DNA from: CAZHOV01 sp964534315
GTDB taxonomy: Bacteria > Bacteroidota > Bacteroidia > Chitinophagales > Saprospiraceae
Assembly: GCA_964534315.1 (NCBI GenBank)
Contig: CAZHOV010000039.1
Span: 1 to 35,321, forward strand
Reading direction: 5' to 3'
DNA: 35,321 bases
The notes below the pieces were generated by a model. The model searched no databases, had not been told where the DNA came from, and saw only the letters and a program-made list of their open reading frames with translations. This document shows, one piece after another, positions 15,505 to 23,500 of this stretch. Numbering within the stretch: position 1 is the first letter of the stretch; each line of letters opens with the position of its first letter. Made by a program: the position numbers and the translations under genes.

Positions 15505-17423
15505 ATGAGTGATTTAGTATATCCTATAAAACATATTTTTAGTACGGACAAACGGGAAGGAGCGCTTGGTAAAAAAGACGCCCAAAAGTATTACATCGCT
15601 CCCTATCAGCGGGGGTACAAATGGGGTTCCGATGATCCGAATGCTCCGGTTTGGTTATTGATGACGGATATTAAAGATGCATATGAAGGCGGGGAGGAGG
15701 AATATTACTTGCAATACATTACCGTAAAGCAGAACGAAGTGGATGGACTGCAAGTGTTGGAGGTCATTGACGGCCAGCAGCGCCTGACCACCCTTAGCCT
15801 TATGTATGCGCTTTTAGCATCTCAACTAGAAGATAAAAGCCTGGCGATTAGCAATGAGAAACTGTCCTATAGAGTTCGTGAAAACGTCAGTCGTTTCTTT
15901 ACGGATTTTATTTACAATGGCGTAGAAAAATTACTGGAATTAAACTGGGAGGATTTTATCGATGAATACCCGGGATACGATGCACAAGATATTTTTTACC
16001 TGTTTCATGCGGTGCAGTGTATTCATCAGGAGTTACCCGAGAATATTCAGGGCTTCTATGATTACCTCAACGATCAGGTAAAACTCATTTTTAACTTTAT
16101 TGACAAAGGCAATCTCAGCAGCGAAAAGGTATTTAGCAACCTCAACACCAACAAAGTTGATTTGACCGGGACGGAATTGGTAAAAGGTTTGCTCTTGACG
16201 CGAGCTGCCCGTGAGAAAGAAGATGAAAAAACAGCCCGTCATTTTAAAGAAGTATTAGAACTCCGGGCAACGATGGGCCGCCAGTGGGACGAAATGGCCA
16301 ATTGGTCGCAGCAGCCCGATATTAAAGCCTTTTACTTTGTCGATTTTTCGGATCCTTTAGCAGGATTAGTTTATTTGCTGGGGCTGAGCAGGGAGTATTC
16401 CGGCAAGGCGAAAGGAGGCAATAAATATGAACTGTTTAATTTTTTTCAAACACTGATCAAGCGGAGAGGGTGTGCTGGCCCAGGTTTTATTTAATGAGTT
16501 ACGACAATTGTTTTTTCAGTTAAGGGACTGGCACCTCGACACCACAACACATAACTTCCTGGGCTACTTATTCTTTTATAAAGAATCTAACTTTTCACTG
16601 AAAGACCTTCCCGCTTTATTAAAAAAAGATAAGCCCTCCTTGCGTCAAGAATTGATCAAAAAGATTTTAGAATTGGTCGATGTGGAGACATCAGAGCTGG
16701 TGTATGGTGAGACCAATTTGGATATTCACAAATTACTGCTTTTTATCAATGTGTTTGGGTCGGATACGCCCTTTAATTTTAGAGAATTTGCCGACAGGAA
16801 ATGGACCCTGGAACATATTTTTCCTCAAAATCCGGATTTCCTTCCTGATACATTAGGTAGCAAAGACATCGCTTTAATCAACAAGCTTTTGGAAGCCAAT
16901 TGGGAACAACGAACCAAAGACAAGCTACTGGAGATGATGGACAATGAAGCTGCTCAAGTACAAGTAGATGAACTGGCCAGGAAAATGGCGCAAAGTTCTT
17001 GTCAGCTCTCAAACGAAGAGAAAGTATTGTTGTACCACTCCATCAATAAGCTGAGATTAAACTCTATTGGAAATATGGTGTGTAATCCGGTCCGTCTGAC
17101 CCCCCGATTCCGATTTTATCTGNNNNNNNNNNAATGACCGGAATAGAGGGGGCAGACACTCCGGAATATACAATATGGCTTTATTGTCAGGTAGAGATAA
17201 TAGTTCGAATAGCAATGGCCTTTTTGATGCTAAACGAAAAAATATTGTTCACCTGATAAGCAATGGCAGTTTTGTTCCCAAACACACCTATGATGTTTTT
17301 TCAAAGTTATTGTCGAGTGACATGTCTCCCGATCTAAGTGTTTGGTCAGAAGAAGACATTATAGCCCACGAAGCATGGATAAATAATAGAATAGAAGCTA
17401 TAAAGAAAACGATGGAAGTATGA
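15505..17423 (+). pseudogene. DUF262-DUF1524 nuclease (GmrSD/SspE/BrxU-like), broken by frameshift and IS insertion
   Basis: Three reading-frame pieces rebuild one protein of about 605 residues. The first (15505 to about 16470) has the DUF262 elements IAPYQRGYKW and VIDGQQRLTTL (DGQQR at 89-93), the ParB-like NTP-binding motif. The frame then slips by one base in a G-rich run near 16468-16472 and continues as VLAQVLFNELRQ to RKWTLEHIFPQNPD, the His-Me/HNH motif of DUF1524 (H codon at 16814). At 17073 the conserved IGNMALLSGRDNSSNSN segment is split: IGNM precedes an insertion and ALLSGRDN resumes at 17178. Family members restrict modified phage DNA by nicking or cutting. Its stop overlaps the next DUF262 start by four bases (ATGA). 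As assembled it cannot be functional; the one-base slip could be an assembly error, but the IS is real structure. Confidence 0.88.
17079..17172. mobile_element. Insertion sequence ends (IS21-like?), body lost in a 10-N gap
   Basis: The sequence from TGTGTAATCCGG (17079) to CCGGAATATACA (17172) starts with TGT and ends with ACA. Its two ends are imperfect inverted repeats sharing TCCGG, GTCTG and CCCCC blocks over about 26 bases. It is flanked by a 6-bp direct repeat ATATGG (17073-17078 and 17173-17178). Removing the element plus one copy of the repeat restores a continuous conserved DUF1524 reading frame. The 10 N at 17123-17132 stand for the unassembled interior, as expected for a multicopy IS. 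TG...CA ends with internal repeats suggest the IS21 family, but no transposase is visible, so the family is a guess. Confidence 0.85.
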
Positions 17424-19063
17424 GTAAGGCATTATACAACATTAAAGAGCTTTTTATAGACGAAGGAGTCCAACAAATAATTATTCCTGAAATCCAACGG
17501 GATTATGTTTGGAAGCGTACCAATGTGGAAAAGCTATTAAAAAGTATTGTCGAAGATGCTCAGGAAAATGCCAGTGAAGCCCAACAGAAGTTAAGAGAAC
17601 AACTACCGATTGTTCCTCCTGAAGTTAGAGTGATATTAGAAAGGGAATTACGCACGAATGAAGTATTTTCTAATATAGGATTTATCTACGCCTATGAAGA
17701 CAGGGAATTTAAAAACAGGTATTTCTTAATTGACGGACAACAGCGGATTACCACAATTTATCTGTTGTTACTTGCCACCGCCATCAAAGATGATAAAACA
17801 GATTATTTCTCCTCTAACTATTTTCATAATAAGCAGCCGAAAGTTGATTATAAAGTCAGAGAAGCTTCTCATAATTTTTTAATCAACTTCATTTCATTTC
17901 TTTTGGAAGGTGGTCCTGTTGAGGCTGTAAAAGATCAATATTGGTACTATTCGATTTACAATAATGATAAAACAATTTCCAGTCTGCTGAATAATTATGA
18001 GGTGATAGAAAATTACATCCGGGAAAAAGACTTGTCGGTTGATTATATTGAAAATAATATCAGGCTTTGGTTTTTTGACATTAACAAAAGCAGGCAGGGA
18101 GAAGAACTTTATATCTACATGAATAGCCGGGGGGAAGAAGTAATTGCAAATGAAAACATCAAAGCCGGTTTATTGGAAAGTTGCTCTGAGGAAGAAAAAA
18201 ATATTTGGGGTGCGGAATGGGAAGATTGGCAGGATTTCTTTTGGAAGCATAGAGGCAACAATGTAAATGCAGATAATGGCTTCAACGAATTTCTACGCTG
18301 GATCATCATCATTGAACATATTCTTGCCAATCCAAAATCAACGGTAGAAAATATCAGTAGGTTTATACAAGAAATTAAAAAAAGCGACCAATTTGGTTCA
18401 GAACTATTGCAACTGGCGACGATCCAACAATATTTTAATGCGCTTCGATATTTGAGCGAAAAAGTGAAAGCGTTTAACTCTAATTGGTTAACTGGCAAAA
18501 CAAATATTATAGATTATATACGGTTATTTCCCTTGTTGATGTTCCTGTTTAAATATGAAAAAACGGATATGGATGAAATTGAATCATTTGAACTAAAAGA
18601 GTTCAAAGTCTATTCAAAGGCATTTCGAGAATTATTTACAAGGCCATCGGATTTACTGAGGCGAGCACTGTTGACCAAATTAGATTACTCCATAGAGGAT
18701 GGCTATTCACCCAAAATTGGTGGTACCAGATATTCATTTGGTTCCAGCGTGGAAAGCTGGAGAAGTATCTTGGATCTATCAGAAAATAGATCTTCGATCA
18801 TTGAATTATTGACAGATTATAATGTTAGAATGAATAAAACAGGAGCACCTTCTGAGGTTATTCTCAACAATATTGTTGAGGATTATTTAAAGAGTGATGA
18901 AGATGATGCTGATTGGATATTGCATTTCATTCAAAAGCCGGAGATATTCGCGTATTGTGAAGAAAAGAAGGCTTGTCGAAGTGGAAGCGGAGGTCTTGAA
19001 GAAATATTTCTAATGAAGCGAACCAAGGCAACTAGCTATATTTTATTGACAGACTTGCTATGA
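17420..19063 (+). CDS. DUF262 domain protein, possibly truncated at the C terminus
   Basis: The 547-residue product has the two DUF262 signatures: IPEIQRDYVW (22-31) and LIDGQQRITTIYLL (DGQQR at 105-109). It also has the later INKSRQGEELYIYMNSRGE segment typical of the family, which contributes to nucleotide binding. No DUF1524 HNH motif is present. The last recognisable family stretch (LMKRTKATSY) is followed after only seven residues by a stop, where relatives as I recall them continue for a further domain, so the 3' end may have been lost. It overlaps the upstream DUF262-DUF1524 gene by four bases, a pairing that suggests a two-subunit modification-dependent restriction system. With the partner broken, this gene may be an orphan. 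Confidence 0.75.
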   Translation: MSKALYNIKELFIDEGVQQIIIPEIQRDYVWKRTNVEKLLKSIVEDAQENASEAQQKLREQLPIVPPEVRVILERELRTNEVFSNIGFIYAYEDREFKNRYFLIDGQQRITTIYLLLLATAIKDDKTDYFSSNYFHNKQPKVDYKVREASHNFLINFISFLLEGGPVEAVKDQYWYYSIYNNDKTISSLLNNYEVIENYIREKDLSVDYIENNIRLWFFDINKSRQGEELYIYMNSRGEEVIANENIKAGLLESCSEEEKNIWGAEWEDWQDFFWKHRGNNVNADNGFNEFLRWIIIIEHILANPKSTVENISRFIQEIKKSDQFGSELLQLATIQQYFNALRYLSEKVKAFNSNWLTGKTNIIDYIRLFPLLMFLFKYEKTDMDEIESFELKEFKVYSKAFRELFTRPSDLLRRALLTKLDYSIEDGYSPKIGGTRYSFGSSVESWRSILDLSENRSSIIELLTDYNVRMNKTGAPSEVILNNIVEDYLKSDEDDADWILHFIQKPEIFAYCEEKKACRSGSGGLEEIFLMKRTKATSYILLTDLL

Positions 19064-19159
19064 TCCATTGTGTTTAGTTTTACTAACTCATTGAGCTGAA
19101 AAAGGAACAAGGTGTTTTAAAAGCATCTTTTACTTATAGGAGGGCGGTTGTTTAGGGTA
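19064..19159. other. Spacer between DUF262 gene and AbiE operator
   Basis: About 96 bases hold no gene. They may include scrambled remains of the missing 3' part of the DUF262 gene, but no reading frame with family similarity was recognised. Confidence 0.4.
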
Positions 19160-19198
19160 TATTTTGTCACAAATTTTTGATAAATTTGTGACAAAATA
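19160..19198. promoter_or_regulatory. Perfect 17-bp palindrome, probable AbiEi operator
   Basis: The arms TATTTTGTCACAAATTT (19160-19176) and AAATTTGTGACAAAATA (19182-19198) are exact reverse complements around the 5-base centre TTGAT. The site lies 15 bases before the AbiEi-like start and overlaps the putative promoter. AbiEi antitoxins are known to repress their own operons by binding inverted repeats upstream, so this is the likely operator. A transcript hairpin is possible but less likely, because no U-tract follows. Confidence 0.8.
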
Positions 19199-19204
19199 GA
19201 TTTG
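19176..19204 (+). promoter_or_regulatory. Promoter embedded in the palindrome
   Basis: TTTG at 19176-19179 (centre of the palindrome) and TAGATTTG at 19197-19204 fit the Bacteroidota TTG/TAnnTTTG promoter with a 17-base spacer. The right arm of the palindrome fills the spacer, so a bound repressor would block RNA polymerase directly. The ATG at 19213 is so close that the transcript would have almost no leader. Confidence 0.6.
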
Positions 19205-19212
19205 TTTTATTC

Positions 19213-19812
19213 ATGGTAAGTATTGAAGACAAAATAGAAAAGTATATAAAGGCAAAGCCTAAGGGAACCTTATTGTTTCCCGAAGACTTTAGTCATATAG
19301 GTGCTTCGACAGCTATCCGTAAAGCCTTACAACGATTACGAGAGCAGGGCTTGATCAAAAAGGTAGCTCATGGGATCTATGTGCGCCCCAAGATTAGTGA
19401 TTTTATCGGGGAGCTAATGCCGACGGCTGAGGAAGTAGCTCTTGCAATAGCTAAGCGTGATAAAATACGTTTAGTGCCCACGGGAGCCTATGCACAAAAT
19501 GCACTTGGCCTGAGTACCCAGGTCCCTTTGAAAATTGTGTACTTAACTGATGGTGCAGCACGAACAATAAAAGTCGGCAAGAGAACTATCAAACTAAAAC
19601 GAACGACACCCAAGAACCTAATGGCGAAAGGTGAGATCAGTAGTTTAGTGATTCAGGCGCTTCGGGATATCGGCAAGGATAAAGCCACCGAAGAGGAGCT
19701 GGAAAAAATTAACAAGCTACTTAAAAAGGAAAAACCGGAACACTTAAAGCATGATATTAAGCTGGCTCCGGAATGGATTAAAAAAATTATGAAACAAGCA
19801 CTAGATGCATAG
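19213..19812 (+). CDS. AbiEi-like antitoxin/transcriptional regulator (DUF6088)
   Basis: The 199-residue product has an N-terminal winged helix-turn-helix (about residues 5-60). It contains FSHIGASTAIRKALQRLREQGLIKKVAHGIYVRP, the hallmark of the AbiEi/DUF6088 antitoxins. The basic C-terminal half (KVGKRTIKLKRTTPKN, about 115-130) matches the rest of the family. In type IV AbiE systems this protein represses its operon through inverted repeats and counteracts the AbiEii nucleotidyltransferase toxin. The gene appears intact and sits behind a perfect palindrome. Its 3' end overlaps the toxin start by eight bases. Because the toxin is destroyed and the downstream helicases follow without a gap, it may now serve mainly as their repressor. 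Confidence 0.87.
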   Translation: MVSIEDKIEKYIKAKPKGTLLFPEDFSHIGASTAIRKALQRLREQGLIKKVAHGIYVRPKISDFIGELMPTAEEVALAIAKRDKIRLVPTGAYAQNALGLSTQVPLKIVYLTDGAARTIKVGKRTIKLKRTTPKNLMAKGEISSLVIQALRDIGKDKATEEELEKINKLLKKEKPEHLKHDIKLAPEWIKKIMKQALDA

Positions 19813-20512
19813 ATTCTACAATATACCCGAAGCGAATAAAAAAGAAATTTTTCAAGAGATAAGTGGTCAAACTAATCTGCCGGCCTATGCTGTAGAAAAA
19901 GATTGGTGGGTGGTCCAAACCCTGGCGATTCTTTTTGAAACGGAGATTGGGGAACACTTGGTATTCAAAGGTGGGACCTCACTAAGTAAAGCATTGGGAC
20001 TGATTGAACGTTTTTCGGAAGATGTTGATCTAGCGGTTGACCGCGGCTTTTTTGGTTTTGCAGATGAATTGAGTAAAAGTCAACGAACCTTCCTGGAAAA
20101 AATATTTTTACTACACGAAGAGTTTTAGCGTCCACCAGAAAAAATTAGGGTAGATAGACTGAGTAGGCATTTATATGATATTTTTCAATTATCGCGAACA
20201 GCTATTGCTGACGAAGCTTTGCAGGATAAAGAACTATATGAAACGATTGTCAAACACCGTCATACCTTTACCCGCCTGAGTGGCGTTGACTACAACTTAC
20301 ATCAGCCTCAATCCATTAATCCAATTCCACCTGAGGAGTTGATGGAGTCTTGGGAAGCAGATTACAAAACGATGCAGGAACAAATGATCTACGGAGATTC
20401 ACCAGATTTTAAAATGCTTATGGGAGCATTAACCGAACTGAAAAAACGAATTAACCACATTGAATGGAAAATGGATTGCGAATTTCCGGTATTAAAAAAG
20501 GATAAAGAATAG
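19805..20512 (+). pseudogene. AbiEii-type nucleotidyltransferase toxin, internally deleted with a nonsense codon
   Basis: The frame begins as a normal AbiEii/DUF1814 toxin: AVEKDWWVVQTL, then GGTSLSKALGLIERFSEDVDLAVDRGFFGF, carrying the nucleotidyltransferase core (GGTS and DVD). After FADELSKSQ (about residue 92) it jumps directly to RTFLEKIFLLHEEF, which in complete relatives lies about 100 residues further on. A TAG at 20126-20128 then interrupts the frame, most simply a CAG-to-TAG change in EEF-Q-RPPEKIR. The same frame stays open and recognisably AbiEii-like (RVDRLSRHLYDI, KHRHTFTRLSGVDYNLH) to the natural stop at 20512. The rebuilt length is 236 codons against roughly 330-340 for the family as I know it. 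The toxin should be inactive. Its stop directly abuts the start of the giant helicase. Confidence 0.87.
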
Positions 20513-23500
20513 ATGTTAAGTTTACACCAGGCTATAGAAATCAAAGCGTCCATTCTCGCCTATTTGCGGGCAACCTTTACTTTTCAGGATAAAGAGGTGG
20601 ATAAAGCTTTTTATCAGTTTATTAATCATCCTGAAGAAGGCCTGTTTAAGGGGCCATACCTTTCTTTAAAGCTGCCTTTTGTCAAGGCTAATGAAGCAGA
20701 ACAAAATAGCATTCCATTAAGTATCTTGCCCGATTGGTTGCCCTATGACCACCAGGTCAAGTCCTGGCATCGTCTCAGTACCGTTAACAGAAAGCCGGAA
20801 CCCACTATTATCACAACCGGTACCGGATCAGGTAAAACCGAATCCTTTATGTTTCCGGTGCTGGATTACTGTTATCGAAATTTAAGCCGACAAGGGATCA
20901 AAGTTATTGTTTTGTATCCGATGAATGCCTTAGCGACTGACCAGGCGAAACGACTAGCCAAAGCGATCTACGAAGACGATCGTATCCGGGGTAAAGTGAC
21001 GGCAGGATTGTTCATAGGTGAAGGGAAAGATGCCTCCAAATATCCCAAGAGTATGGGAAAGGACCATATTATCGAACACAGAGAATCTATTTTAGCCTCT
21101 CCTCCCGACATCCTCCTGACTAACTTCAAGATGCTGGACTATGGGTTGATGAAGAGCGATTATAACGACCTCTGGCTGGGTAATTACAAAGATAATACCT
21201 TATTGCAGTTTTTAGTCCTTGACGAGTTACATACCTATGATGGTGCACAGGGAACGGATGTTGCGAATCTGATCAGACGTTTAAAACTAAAACTCAATAT
21301 CCCGGAAGCGCATTTATGTCCGGTCGGAACATCCGCAACAATAGGTTCAGGAGAAGATGCTCCTCAGTTATTATCCGATTATGCTTCAAAGATCTTCGGC
21401 GAGCCCATTAATCCGCATTGCATCATAACCGAAAATCGAGTTAGCGCAAATGACTTTTTTGGAGCCGATGAACAATTAGAAACTTTTACTCCCAGGAGAA
21501 CCATGCTCAAGGATGTTAAGCCGCTCACCGGAGAAGGTTATGAAAAATATATTGATCGGCAGATCACTTTTTGGCAATTGGATAAAGAATTCCTGGCTGA
21601 GGATTTACTCCAATTGCGCATTGTTAAAGATTTGGTTTCAGTCCTCAACCAAGGCAGTGGTATTCATACCATAACCGCTATTCAAAAGAAATTATCTGAC
21701 GTTAATCAAAATTTTAAGGATCTTCCGCAGTGGGACAACCAATATGCTTTTAACCCTAAAGAGGCGTTAGTCCTTTCCCTTTTTGCTCTTATTGCAGAGG
21801 CTAAAGTAGCAGACCCTCAAAATGGAAGGAAGTCGCCATTCCTGTACTCCCAAACTCAACTTTGGATTAGAGAGTTAAGTGGAATACTGAGAGTTATTGA
21901 TGAAACACCAAAATTTACCTGGAAGGAATCGATTGATCAAAAAGAAGAAGCTTTAGGCCTTCCGCCCTGGTTTTGCCGGGACTGTGGAGCAAGCGGCTGG
22001 TTAGGGGTAAAACATGACAATAAGGAACGTTTTGAACAAGATGTGCTGGATGTGTATTCAAAGTTCTTTTCTAACCATAAACACATCTATTTCGCTAACC
22101 GCACCTCTTGGTTTTCGCAGCATAACGCCCTAAGTTCGGGCTATGAAGCCAGTGATAGTTTTCACAAATACCTTTCCAATCAAAGCCTTGAATTATTCAA
22201 TAAAGAAGAGAAAGGCAGGACGGACATTACAGCATTCAGGCGATTGGATAAAAAAGGCTATAATGACCATGTTTGCCCTGAATGTAATACTCGTAATACG
22301 GTTTCTATCATAGGAACCAGGGTAGCAACTTTAAGCAGTATTGCTGTTAGCCAAACCCTGGCTACGGATTTGGATGCTCAGAATGAGCAACAGCGTAAAG
22401 TGTTGGCATTTACCAATTCAGTACAGGACGCAGCGCATCAGGCAGGTTTTATTGAAGCAAGGAATTATCGCTTTACTTTTCGGGCTTCTTTGCAACATGT
22501 GATCAATGAATTCAAGGAGGCTGTACCTTTGAATGAGTTAGCCGAACAATTTATCCGATATTGGAAACAACATGCGGATGAAACAGGAAAAAAACCGCTT
22601 GATGCTTACTTTTATCGGTTTTATCCGACCGATTACATGGGTAAATCTTCTCCATGGGATTATTACGATCAGGGACAATATCAGCCGCACTTCATTAAGG
22701 AATTTGACGAACGAATCCGTTGGGAGGTATTCGCAGAGTTTGGGTATAATGCCTTGATCGGGCGAACCCTGGAAAAGACTGCCTCTTCGTCAGTACGATT
22801 CAACCAAGATGACCTTAAGAAGGTGTGGCAAAAGATAGGACCTTGGTTGGAAGTGAATGAACCTTCGGGGACGATTGATGAAAGTGGTTTTCTACTCTTT
22901 TTGGATTTGCTATTACATCGGATTCGTACCCGTGGAGCAATTAGTCACGATTATTTAAATAAGTTTAGAGAGCGAGACTTTCGGTTATGGGACCTCAATT
23001 GGATGCGGGATAATCGGCATTTTCTCAATAAGAAATTCGGCCCGCGAACCAGGATTCCCAAATTACTTACTTTCCAAAAAGAAACACGCGGATTATTGGA
23101 TAGCACTTTTACAAAGGCATCCAACTGGTTTCATCAATATTTTATAAAAAGTTTTCCTTCGGCCTCTAATTACCAAGATTTAGTTAATGAGTTTTACACT
23201 GCTTTACTTAAAGCGCTTCTGGATACTGGTATTTTAGACGTTAAAAATAAAGATGATCAGATCAATTTTGCTTTAAATCCGGCCAGGATTTATGTAAGTA
23301 ACCAAACAGCATTATACGTCTGCAACACATGTGGACACCAATTGCACACTGCAAATTCAACACATGATTTGAGTGGTGGAAAATGTTTAACCTACCGCTG
23401 TAAGGGTGAATACCAATTTACTGATCCATCCGGACAGGCACTCAATTATTATCAATTGGTCTACAATCGAAACCGGTCACCCAGAATATATGCTGCAGAC

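Noticed and set aside
19160..19198. Rho-independent terminator for the DUF262 gene
   Set aside because: The palindrome is AT-rich, overlaps a good promoter and is not followed by a T-tract; an operator fits better.
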